Both the position numbers and the translations under genes were made by a program. Below the pieces are notes generated by a model. That model was not told the DNA's origin and did not search any database. It saw nothing but the letters and a program-made list of their open reading frames with translations. From an uncultured Bacteroidales bacterium (GTDB lineage Bacteria; Bacteroidota; Bacteroidia; Bacteroidales; UBA932), in assembly GCA_910585445.1 (NCBI GenBank), contig CAJUEK010000066.1:1-10250 (forward strand): 10,250 nt of DNA, in the 5' to 3' direction. Position 1 is the first letter of the stretch. Each line of letters opens with the position of its first letter. Positions 1 to 6,603 of the stretch are shown piece after piece.

Positions 1-52
1 TTATCGGATATAGGCGGGTGCCGCTGCCGCCTGCCAGGACTATGCCTTTCAT
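1..52 (-). CDS. rfbA: Glucose-1-phosphate thymidylyltransferase RmlA/RfbA, N-terminal 17 codons only (cut by window edge)
   Basis: Reading the minus strand from the ATG at 52-50 gives MKGIVLAGGSGTRLYPI and then the window ends. This is the N-terminal nucleotide-binding signature of RmlA (G-G-S-G-T-R), the enzyme that joins dTTP and glucose 1-phosphate to make dTDP-glucose, the first step toward dTDP-L-rhamnose and other dTDP-deoxysugars. It is cytoplasmic. It follows the GT2 gene by 28 bases and is co-directional, so it belongs to the same operon. No Shine-Dalgarno-like sequence precedes the start. Other sugar nucleotidyltransferases share GGxGTRL, but the exact opening residues and the LYPI continuation are typical of RmlA. 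Nothing can be said about its integrity beyond residue 17. Confidence 0.85.
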   Translation of the reverse strand, partial: MKGIVLAGGSGTRLYPI

Positions 53-80
53 ATGAATTTGGAATTAAGTCAATATGGCT

Positions 81-836
81 TTATCGTAACCTTTTCGCTA
101 TGCCCTTGAATGCATAGATTGCCATGCAATATGTTGCCTTGAAGAAATTTACACCCTCTATGTTGTGTATTACGTTCCATTGTGATTTGAACATTTTCAC
201 CTTGTCTGACGAACGTGAATTTTTGCTCAGGCGATACAGCGCATGCACTATACCTGTATTATGCGCCGTAATGCCTTTTTTCAATATCCCGAGCCAGAAA
301 ATGTAATCTTCCTTTTCCTCATGCACAAATCTTACATCGCCAATGACATCAGACCTGAACAAGGCCGTAAGACATGGAATCTCATCGCTTTTAAGTAGGT
401 CCTGATAGTCTGCGCTGCTTTTGGTGCGGATTATCCTCCCGCTACGGACTCCGTCATGCGATATCTTTTCATAGCAGGAATAGACGAAATCGTACCCGTT
501 ATTTGAAATGAAATCCAATTGCTCCTCAAGCTTTGACGGAAGCCAGATGTCATCGCTGTCAAGCATTGCGATATATTCTCCTTTTGCATGTTCAAGTCCT
601 ATGTTCCGTGGACGTGACGGAGACCCGGAAGGGGAGTCTGTTTTCAGATAATGTATCCTGCCGTCCTTTTCTGCATAACTAAGGATGATTTCAGAAGACT
701 TGTCCGAAGAGCAGTCATCTATGATTATCATTTCCCAATTCCTGTATGTCTGGGCAAGCACGGATTCAATAGTGTCCGCAATATAATCCGCCGCGTTGTA
801 GCACGGCGTAATTACAGAAACCAGATGGCTGGTCAT
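81..836 (-). CDS. Family 2 glycosyltransferase (GT-A fold)
   Basis: 251-residue cytoplasmic or membrane-associated glycosyltransferase. The N-terminus VSVITPCYNAADYI (residues 6-19) is the classic GT2 opening, IIIDDCSSDKS near 37-46 is the nucleotide-binding loop, and LDSDD at 92-96 is the metal-binding DxD-type motif. The length is normal for compact capsule GT2 enzymes (WcaA-like), which add one sugar from a nucleotide-sugar donor to the lipid-linked oligosaccharide. Donor, acceptor and linkage cannot be read from sequence. It starts 32 bases after the end of the SDR gene and is followed by rfbA, so it may use a dTDP-sugar, but that is only positional inference. Both ends look intact. No ribosome binding site is evident upstream of the ATG; the start is chosen because the GT2 motif begins within six residues. 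Confidence 0.9.
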   Translation of the reverse strand: MTSHLVSVITPCYNAADYIADTIESVLAQTYRNWEMIIIDDCSSDKSSEIILSYAEKDGRIHYLKTDSPSGSPSRPRNIGLEHAKGEYIAMLDSDDIWLPSKLEEQLDFISNNGYDFVYSCYEKISHDGVRSGRIIRTKSSADYQDLLKSDEIPCLTALFRSDVIGDVRFVHEEKEDYIFWLGILKKGITAHNTGIVHALYRLSKNSRSSDKVKMFKSQWNVIHNIEGVNFFKATYCMAIYAFKGIAKRLR

Positions 837-868
837 GAGGTTATATCTTTAATGAAAAGAGGTTAGTT

Positions 869-1579
869 TTATTTTTTGGAAATCTGCTTACGGATCACTA
901 TGTTCTGCCCGTCAAGACAATTGCCGGATTGGGAAATCAGATTGCAAATCACTTCCGCCACTTCATCAGGTTGCATGATAGTCGAAGGATCTTCATTCGG
1001 TGCCAGGCGCTTCCTTAACTTTGTCGCACATCTTCCTGGAGACACGCAATAAACTTTGATTCCATATTCCGCCAGTTCTTCTGTCAGGGTCTGGGACATT
1101 GATATTACAGATGCTTTGGAAGAAGAATAGCTCAGCCAGCCCGGACGCGGTGTCATACCTGCTGTAGAAGCTACATTCAGTATTTTTCCGCCTGTTTTTT
1201 TCATATACCTTACGGTTTCTTTCATAAGCATGAACGGAGAAAATACATTTACCTTATATGTATTCTCCATACTCTCCAAAGTCGTCTGCAAAAGCGGCTG
1301 TGGGTCAGTATATCCGGCTATATTCAGAAGGCAGTCAATCGCTCCGTATTTCTCGAATACAGATTCTATCACAGCAGGAATTTTTTCAGGTTCCTGAAAA
1401 TTTATATCCCATAATGAAATGTCCTTATACATGCTTTCCATCATGGACTTAGTCTCTGACAGGGTTTTCATATTCCTGCCGAGCAGCGCTATGTTTGTGA
1501 AATCCGCCGTGCGGCTCAGAGAAATTGCAACCTCCCGGCCTATACCGGAACCGGCGCCTGTTATAATGCATGTTTTCAT
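869..1579 (-). CDS. Short-chain dehydrogenase/reductase, probable alditol-phosphate (ribulose 5-phosphate) reductase
   Basis: 236-residue classical SDR. The Rossmann cofactor motif TGAGSGIG is at residues 7-14, NIAG at 86-89, and the catalytic tetrad appears complete: Asn111, Ser138, Tyr151 and Lys155 (YSSSK). These are seen in the sequence. The substrate is inferred from context: the gene starts 3 bases after the stop of the IspD-like cytidylyltransferase, and in Haemophilus influenzae Bcs1 the same two domain types are fused, the SDR domain reducing ribulose 5-phosphate to ribitol 5-phosphate with NADPH before activation with CTP. Here the two activities would be separate polypeptides. The reductase could instead act on another ketose phosphate or a nucleotide-linked sugar. 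The ATG at 1579 is well supported because the cofactor motif starts at residue 7. Confidence 0.88.
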   Translation of the reverse strand: MKTCIITGAGSGIGREVAISLSRTADFTNIALLGRNMKTLSETKSMMESMYKDISLWDINFQEPEKIPAVIESVFEKYGAIDCLLNIAGYTDPQPLLQTTLESMENTYKVNVFSPFMLMKETVRYMKKTGGKILNVASTAGMTPRPGWLSYSSSKASVISMSQTLTEELAEYGIKVYCVSPGRCATKLRKRLAPNEDPSTIMQPDEVAEVICNLISQSGNCLDGQNIVIRKQISKK

Positions 1580-1582
1580 CTC

Positions 1583-2263
1583 TTACTTGCGGTTGCTTAT
1601 ATAGTTCCTGTAAATTATTTCTCCTGTCAGCAAATCAATGGGATTCGTGATTTTTATATTATAATCTGTTCCCTTTATCACCCGGATTTCTTCCTTTAGC
1701 ACATCATAAAGAAGGCTGGAATCCTCCGTATATACGTCACCTCTTTCTAAGGCGATTTCATGTGCCTTCCGCAGTAAGTTGGCATTGAATTTCTGAGGAA
1801 GCTGAACATTTATCAGTTCAGACCTGTTAAGAACACCATGCACGTGGGAATTGCCGGTCAAAACAGTGAACGGTATATCATTGCCATATATGACATTAGG
1901 TTCCGGATAGTCAATCAGACTCTTGAATTCGTTTTGTTTTACGAAAGGACGGGCTGCCTCATGTATTATCACGTTGCCGTTCTGGACAGCCTTCAAGCCA
2001 TTATAGACGGACTCCTGCCTTGTTTCGCCTCCTTTGACAAATACGACATTCTTGGTTATATTATATTCATGAAGCATCTGTTTGATGGAATCAATGAAAG
2101 ACGGGTCGCAGACAATAATGATTTCGTTTACATCGTCCAATTGGTCAATGCGCTCCAAAGAGTGCATTATCATAGGTTTACCTGCCAGAAGCAGGTATTG
2201 TTTTGGAGTGGATTCCTGCATTCTGCTTCCTTTCCCTCCGGATAATAACAATACGGAATACAT
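1583..2263 (-). CDS. IspD/TarI-like cytidylyltransferase, probable CDP-ribitol (CDP-alditol) pyrophosphorylase
   Basis: 226 residues from the chosen ATG. The CTP-binding loop LLSGGKGSRMQESTPKQYL (residues 6-24) has the GGxGxRM and PKQ elements; RQESV is at 82-86, HEAARPF at 101-107, then LPQKFNANLL, the TEDSSLL segment and a C-terminal NIKITNPIDL. The family includes IspD (2-C-methyl-D-erythritol 4-phosphate cytidylyltransferase), TarI and the N-terminal domain of Bcs1. Location in a capsule operon between LicD and an SDR favours ribitol 5-phosphate activation over isoprenoid synthesis. Members usually have HD at the start of the fifth motif, whereas this protein has HE (Glu102). Starts at 2284 (ATG, 7 more residues) or 2287 (TTG) are possible; 2263 is preferred because the family normally begins one or two residues before the first strand. 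No clear ribosome binding site distinguishes them. Confidence 0.85.
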   Translation of the reverse strand: MYSVLLLSGGKGSRMQESTPKQYLLLAGKPMIMHSLERIDQLDDVNEIIIVCDPSFIDSIKQMLHEYNITKNVVFVKGGETRQESVYNGLKAVQNGNVIIHEAARPFVKQNEFKSLIDYPEPNVIYGNDIPFTVLTGNSHVHGVLNRSELINVQLPQKFNANLLRKAHEIALERGDVYTEDSSLLYDVLKEEIRVIKGTDYNIKITNPIDLLTGEIIYRNYISNRK

Positions 2264-2310
2264 AATTATTCGGTTTATGTTCATCAATGCCGCGATGCGG
2301 CTTAAGAATT

Positions 2311-3138
2311 TTATTTCAGATAAGATTTGTTAAGGTCGCGTTCTATGTAATCGTGATGTGACACCCTTTTCTCTTCCGGCGGCAGTTTCATATAGTCGCC
2401 ATATAATGCTGACAGATACTTGTCCGGCTCTTCAGGTCCATATACCTTGATGCTTTCAAAATCATACTCCGCAGGTGTTCCGAAATACGAGCGTGGCATT
2501 ATTTCCTTGCTGCCCCAGTTGCCGACAAGGTTTCCTGCATATTCAGAATTGTCGAAATCATATTGCGTACATAATCTTCGTATGCCGTCATTGAGTTTTC
2601 TTTCGGAAACGAATAGTGGACAAATGATTCTACCGAATATAAGTGCCATATTCTTGTACCAAGCTCTGTGTTTTCTGAATGCGCATACGGCAGTGTCGTA
2701 AATCTGCATTCTCCTTTGGATTTTCCGGAAATTTTCATGCGCCTGCTTATATTCGTTTCCGATGCCGTCCAAAGGAAATACATCGATATAAAGACCTCTT
2801 GTGATAGGCTGGCGCTTGTTTTCGGTCAATGTCGTTTGCGTATCATAGATTTTTGCAAATAGATAAGTGTAGTCCTTGTTTTCCTTGCCCGGAAACTCAA
2901 GACGGTATTGCCCTCTGCCGGAATCGGCCATAATACTGCACAACTTATCATAATCTTTACGTGGCATCGCAACATCAATATCATCGTCCCATGGTATGAA
3001 GCCTTTGTGACGGACAGCTCCAAGCATTGTCCCGCCGATGATATAGTATCGGAGATTGTTGTTCTTGCACTCCTGATGGAACCATTGCAGCATATTCAGA
3101 AGCACGCAATGCACCTGGTTGGTTTCGGTATTGCTCAT
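2311..3138 (-). CDS. licD: LicD-family phosphotransferase
   Basis: 275 residues, the usual LicD length. The diagnostic nucleotidyltransferase-fold core is present: IIGGTMLGAVRHKGFIPWDD starts at residue 33 and continues into DIDVAMPRKDYDKL, giving GG at 35-36 and the metal-binding aspartates at 51-53 and 55. LicD enzymes transfer a phospho-alcohol from a CDP carrier to a sugar: phosphocholine in Haemophilus and pneumococcus, ribitol phosphate in the animal relatives fukutin and FKRP. No choline kinase (LicA) or CTP:phosphocholine cytidylyltransferase (LicC) is in the window, while an IspD-like cytidylyltransferase and an SDR follow directly, so ribitol phosphate or another alditol phosphate is the better guess. 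The enzyme probably modifies the capsule repeat unit in the cytoplasm. The gene is 29 bases downstream of a GT4 gene and appears intact. Confidence 0.9.
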   Translation of the reverse strand: MSNTETNQVHCVLLNMLQWFHQECKNNNLRYYIIGGTMLGAVRHKGFIPWDDDIDVAMPRKDYDKLCSIMADSGRGQYRLEFPGKENKDYTYLFAKIYDTQTTLTENKRQPITRGLYIDVFPLDGIGNEYKQAHENFRKIQRRMQIYDTAVCAFRKHRAWYKNMALIFGRIICPLFVSERKLNDGIRRLCTQYDFDNSEYAGNLVGNWGSKEIMPRSYFGTPAEYDFESIKVYGPEEPDKYLSALYGDYMKLPPEEKRVSHHDYIERDLNKSYLK

Positions 3139-3167
3139 GATTATAGTGTTGGTTATGACAATTCTTG

Positions 3168-4286
3168 TCAGTAGATTTTCTTATTTGTCGCAGTCAGTCT
3201 TTTATAAAGCTCCAGATATTCCGAGTTCATCCTGTCTATGGAAAAATCCCGGCAGCGGGACGCGCTGTACTGTTTCTTTGATTCCATATGTCCCGGGTCG
3301 GAAAGCAGTCCGCTTATCTTGCTTGCCAATCCTTCAGCATCTTTATAATTGAACAGCAGCTCCTTTTCGCCTACAACCTCGCACAGCCCGGCGACATCCG
3401 TAGCCAATACTGGCAGTCCTGCTGCCATGTATTCAACAGCAACAAGACCGAATCCGTCCCACAAGGTGGAAAGCACACCGATGTCGCACCCTTTTATAAG
3501 CTCTTCAACATTTGTCCTGTTGCCGAGCATATGTATCCTTGAGCTTATGCCAAGTGATTCAGCTTCCGCTGCCATGGCACATTCCAGCGGGCCAGAACCG
3601 ATAAATACTCCGTGTACGGAACTTTCGCAAAGCGCGATTGCCTTGATGAGCGTAATAGGGTCCTTGGGGTGGGCCATACGGGCTACCATGACAATATATT
3701 TTGCTTCGGGTTCCAATTGTATGGCCTCAGAAAGCCTGTCAGGTGCGGATGAAAATTTTTCCAGGTCAACCCCGTTGGTGATTGTGACGGTTTTCTCCGA
3801 CAGTGATTCCGAACACAGCCACTTGTCGATGTTCTCTTTTGTCTGCCTGCTGATGCATACTATCTTGTCGTAGCTCTTGTAGAACCATCTGTCAAGAAGT
3901 CTCAGCACGCTGTATTTGCGCCTGTTGTTGTATGTATTGTGTTCAGTCGTTATCAGTACCGGACGCTTTTTGCGAGCTGTCAGCATCTGCGCAATTTTGG
4001 CATACAGCTGATTCGGAAACAGATGCACGTGCACGATGTCATAGGCACAAAGATATTTCCTGATTACAAGAATATTACGAGGGTCATATGTCTTGGGATA
4101 CTTGCCGCGTATTACTCTGATGCCTGCATCTGAGTAATCTTTCTCTTTGAAATACAGGCTGTCTTCGTTTCTTAAAGACAGGACATCCGCCTGATGCCCA
4201 TGCCTGACCTGATATTTCCCGAACTCATATACAAGTGACTGTACGCCTCCTGTCCCTATGTTGGGGGTTATATGAAGTATTTTCAT
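3168..4286 (-). CDS. Family 4 glycosyltransferase (GT-B fold)
   Basis: 372 residues, full length for a GT4 enzyme. The N-terminal acceptor half begins KILHITPNIGTGGVQSLVYE, with GTGGVQS at 11-17, HVHLFPNQ at 86-93 and ITNGVD at 169-174. The donor half has VARMAHPKD (201-209), FIGSGP (228-233) and a retaining EX7E-type motif WDGFGLVAVEYMAAGLPV at 276-293. The first acidic position of that motif is Asp277 rather than the usual Glu; the second is Glu285. The enzyme adds one sugar to the lipid-linked repeat unit at the cytoplasmic face; the donor is not predictable. Its start overlaps the stop of the upstream GT4 gene in an ATGA (4283-4286), indicating translational coupling. No membrane segment or signal peptide is seen. 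Confidence 0.92.
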   Translation of the reverse strand: MKILHITPNIGTGGVQSLVYEFGKYQVRHGHQADVLSLRNEDSLYFKEKDYSDAGIRVIRGKYPKTYDPRNILVIRKYLCAYDIVHVHLFPNQLYAKIAQMLTARKKRPVLITTEHNTYNNRRKYSVLRLLDRWFYKSYDKIVCISRQTKENIDKWLCSESLSEKTVTITNGVDLEKFSSAPDRLSEAIQLEPEAKYIVMVARMAHPKDPITLIKAIALCESSVHGVFIGSGPLECAMAAEAESLGISSRIHMLGNRTNVEELIKGCDIGVLSTLWDGFGLVAVEYMAAGLPVLATDVAGLCEVVGEKELLFNYKDAEGLASKISGLLSDPGHMESKKQYSASRCRDFSIDRMNSEYLELYKRLTATNKKIY

Positions 4287-5356
4287 ATTGCGTCAAACAA
4301 ATTCTCCCATAACGACATCACGGCTTCCGGGCTGTATCTTTCCAAAGCGTCCTTGCGTGCCATTATGCCCGCTTCTTTCAAGGCTTCGTGATTGCTTAGT
4401 CTTGCTGATAGTGTCTCGGCAAGCTTATCCACATTGCCGTTTTCCACCAGCCAACCGTCCGTCCCGTCATGGATTATCTCCCGCGGACTGTTCGGACAGT
4501 CAAAACTGATGCATGGCAGTCCCATCATCTTGGCCTCTATCAGCACCAGTACGAGACCTTCATATCTTGATGACAATACGAAGCATGAAGACTGTCTGAA
4601 CTCCTCCACTATATGTGGGGTCGAATCCTTGAACAGTATCCTGTTGGCGACACCAAGGTCTTCTGCTAGCTTTTCATTGTCCTGTTTGTCTGCTCCCGAG
4701 CCTACTATACGCAGTGTCCAACCTGGCGCGTCCGTTTTTGCCCAAGCCTGAATCAACATGTCGAACCCTTTTTGTGGAGCATGGCGTCCCACGGCAAGGA
4801 TAACTTTATTGTCGCATGACGAGGGACCTTCGCTATTCATTGAAGTGAAATTCGGTATCACCTGTATGTGGGGAGCCTTCATAGCAACGTAATCTTTTGC
4901 ATCAGCCTCAGTAAGCACGACAGTCTTGTCCACAAACCATGGCGCAAGCATCTTGTATATGCTGCCTATTTTCGAACCAGCCCACAGATTGAAGTGCTCC
5001 CAAGCTATGTTTTTGATTTTCAATCCCCTTAAGGCTGGGACGGAAATTCTTACCAATGGAGTTGCAACGGTAATCATGATGTCAGGACGTTCCTTAAGTA
5101 CGATTCCCCTCAGCTTGCGTATATTGCCAATATTAAGTGCACCTTTTGAAAACATTGACTTATGGAACGAAGAGCCGAGAGACAAGGTCTTGACGTTTTC
5201 CTTTACCTTATATGGGCACAGTCCCGCGTTGAATGTCTCAATTGTGACTATGGATACATTATGAACATCGGAAAGCATATTGGCCAGTTCGACAGTCATC
5301 CTCTCAATTCCTGCACGGTTGCGCAGGCTTTCTGCGAACAACATGATACTTTTCAT
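4283..5356 (-). CDS. Family 4 glycosyltransferase (GT-B fold), AmsD/PglJ-like
   Basis: 357 residues, full length. The N-terminus has the AGIERMTVELANML segment (15-28) in place of the usual glycine-rich loop; IPNF is at 167-170, AVGRHAPQKGFDMLIQAW at 188-205, VGSG at 218-221 and SSRYEGLVLVLIEAKMMGLP at 262-281, giving an intact EX7E pair Glu266/Glu274. The following SFDCPNSPREII is typical of capsule and N-glycan GT4 enzymes that extend a lipid-linked oligosaccharide with a retaining mechanism. The gene starts 3 bases after the stop of the pyruvyl-transferase-like fragment and ends in an ATGA overlap with the next GT4 gene. Base composition here is among the highest in the window. The sugar donor cannot be assigned. 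Confidence 0.92.
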   Translation of the reverse strand: MKSIMLFAESLRNRAGIERMTVELANMLSDVHNVSIVTIETFNAGLCPYKVKENVKTLSLGSSFHKSMFSKGALNIGNIRKLRGIVLKERPDIMITVATPLVRISVPALRGLKIKNIAWEHFNLWAGSKIGSIYKMLAPWFVDKTVVLTEADAKDYVAMKAPHIQVIPNFTSMNSEGPSSCDNKVILAVGRHAPQKGFDMLIQAWAKTDAPGWTLRIVGSGADKQDNEKLAEDLGVANRILFKDSTPHIVEEFRQSSCFVLSSRYEGLVLVLIEAKMMGLPCISFDCPNSPREIIHDGTDGWLVENGNVDKLAETLSARLSNHEALKEAGIMARKDALERYSPEAVMSLWENLFDAI

Positions 5357-5359
5357 ATT

Positions 5360-5668
5360 CTATGCATTAAGAATCATTTTGATATAATTGACAGTCTCAC
5401 TCCTGAGATTTTCAAGGCGTGAATTGACGTCATTGTAGTCGATAAACTCACCGAAAACGTCCGGCATATCCTCCGGAACAGTCAGCAGCCTGCCGGCCAG
5501 TCCGTAAGGCTCAAGCATTGACATGAGTTTGGCTATATTACTCCATCTTGCGAACGTCTCAGACTCGTGCCCCTCCGAACAGTGCCCCTTGTGGTTGTAC
5601 GCGCAGATGTCAAGACAGACACCGCAACCATAGCTGCCGGAGAGAACGGATATATTTTTCTTTACCAT
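5360..5668 (-). pseudogene. C-terminal fragment resembling polysaccharide pyruvyl transferase
   Basis: A 102-residue reading frame from the ATG at 5668. The segment SYGCGVCLDICAYNHKG (12-28) resembles the stretch near the end of polysaccharide pyruvyl transferases, where an R/S-hydrophobic-alcG-P motif is followed by a Tyr-x-x-Lys, and the tail FIDYNDVNSRLENLRSETVNYIKMIL looks like the C-terminal helices of that family. Full-length members are about 300-400 residues, so roughly the first two thirds are missing. The upstream DNA is a complete GT2 gene whose last codons overlap the start by 7 bases, so the missing part is not in another frame next door. The frame is open and close-packed between neighbours, so it may still be translated, but without the N-terminal half it should not be catalytic. 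Family assignment rests on weak motifs; an uncharacterised small protein remains possible. Confidence 0.5.
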
Positions 5669-6603
5669 AAATTTCTGATGATTCTGCCTGTTTTTCTCAT
5701 TGCCCCATGAAAATAGCACAGCGCAATGTCAAGTCTTGGGGTTCTTGTTTCCTTTTTCCATATGGCCAGGCAATGTCTCTTGATATCTGCCGAGGAGAAT
5801 CGGGTGCTCTTGCTTATCTCCCATAGGCGGAAACCGACTATGACATGCCTATAATATCCTGTTGCGCATCCCAGTTCCCTGAGCCTGTTATATACGATAT
5901 GCGCTTCCTCAAAAGCCACTCCTGAGGCATGTAGCCTGAAAGTTACACATGATGAGGATCTTCTGAAATAATCAAGTGGAAGCGGAACTTCCACGACATT
6001 TCCGCAATTGGCCAGTTCAATCCAGAAAAGATAGTCGCCCGATGCACGCAGTTTCGTATAATTTGAAGGAATGTCTTGAATAGCGGACTTTCTTATGATG
6101 GCTGAGCTGGCGTTCATCAGATGGTTGCCCAGCAGCATGTTGGATTTGATGAAGTCTTTTCCTGAATAATATTTTGTCTTTTTGGTCTTGCTTATGCTTC
6201 CTTTTCCTGTCACTTTGCCTTGCTCATCAATATAATATAGGGCTGACGCGGCGATTGTTATGCTCTTGTCTCCATTTATGGCAGCAGTCAGCTTGGCAAG
6301 AAAGTCCAAGTCGGCCACGTCGTCAGACTCTGCAATCCAGATGTATTCCCCTTCGGCAAGACGGAAACCTTTGTGCCACTGAATGAATGTGGACCCGCTG
6401 TTCGCTTCGTTATATACGATATGTTTTACTTTAGGATGATTGCGGTATTGCTCTATCACTTCCCGGCTGTTGTCTTTTGAGCAGTCGTCGAGAATGATTA
6501 CTTCGAAATTGTCGTAATGCTGATTTATTACACTGTCTATCCTTTCTTTCAGAAAAGGCGCATGATTGTAATTTGGGATTATTACACTGACGGATGGGTT
6601 CAT
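5662..6603 (-). CDS. Family 2 glycosyltransferase (GT-A fold)
   Basis: 313 residues. It opens with VSVIIPNYNHAPFLKERIDS (residues 5-24), followed by IILDDCSKDNS (36-46) and WIAESDD (89-95), where ESDD is the metal-binding motif. Capsule GT2 enzymes with this opening add a single sugar to the undecaprenyl-linked oligosaccharide. The C-terminal extension beyond residue 220 contains basic and aromatic residues that could associate with the membrane, but no clear transmembrane helix. Its start overlaps the stop of the polymerase gene in an ATGA (6600-6603), so translation is probably coupled. Its own end overlaps the start of the pyruvyl-transferase-like fragment by 7 bases. It is a relative of the GT2 at the left end of the window, not a recent duplicate. 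Specificity is unknown. Confidence 0.92.
   Translation of the reverse strand: MNPSVSVIIPNYNHAPFLKERIDSVINQHYDNFEVIILDDCSKDNSREVIEQYRNHPKVKHIVYNEANSGSTFIQWHKGFRLAEGEYIWIAESDDVADLDFLAKLTAAINGDKSITIAASALYYIDEQGKVTGKGSISKTKKTKYYSGKDFIKSNMLLGNHLMNASSAIIRKSAIQDIPSNYTKLRASGDYLFWIELANCGNVVEVPLPLDYFRRSSSCVTFRLHASGVAFEEAHIVYNRLRELGCATGYYRHVIVGFRLWEISKSTRFSSADIKRHCLAIWKKETRTPRLDIALCYFHGAMRKTGRIIRNLW

Noticed and set aside
837..868. Possible promoter or terminator in the 32-base gap between the SDR and GT2 genes.
   Set aside because: No inverted repeat followed by a T run and no Bacteroides -7/-33 element could be seen on the minus strand.
1583..2287. Housekeeping IspD of the isoprenoid pathway.
   Set aside because: It lies inside a polysaccharide operon between LicD and an SDR gene, and its sequence departs from the usual HDAARPF and TPQ forms. 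A CDP-alditol role fits better, although isoprenoid activity is not excluded.
2499..2783. Minus-strand open frame of 94 codons inside the LicD gene.
   Set aside because: It is an out-of-frame shadow of licD with no recognisable motif, and licD itself is intact.
3349..3873. Plus-strand open frame of 174 codons opposite a GT4 gene.
   Set aside because: It is antisense to a clearly conserved GT4 coding sequence, and its serine-rich translation has no family features.
5584..5635. CGVCLDIC followed by a further Cys in the 102-residue fragment, resembling an iron-sulfur ligand pattern such as that of FrhB-type proteins found beside pyruvyl transferases in capsule loci.
   Set aside because: The spacing CxxCxxxC does not match the ferredoxin CxxCxxCxxxC pattern, there is no following Pro, and the adjacent AYNHK and tail fit the pyruvyl transferase C-terminus better.
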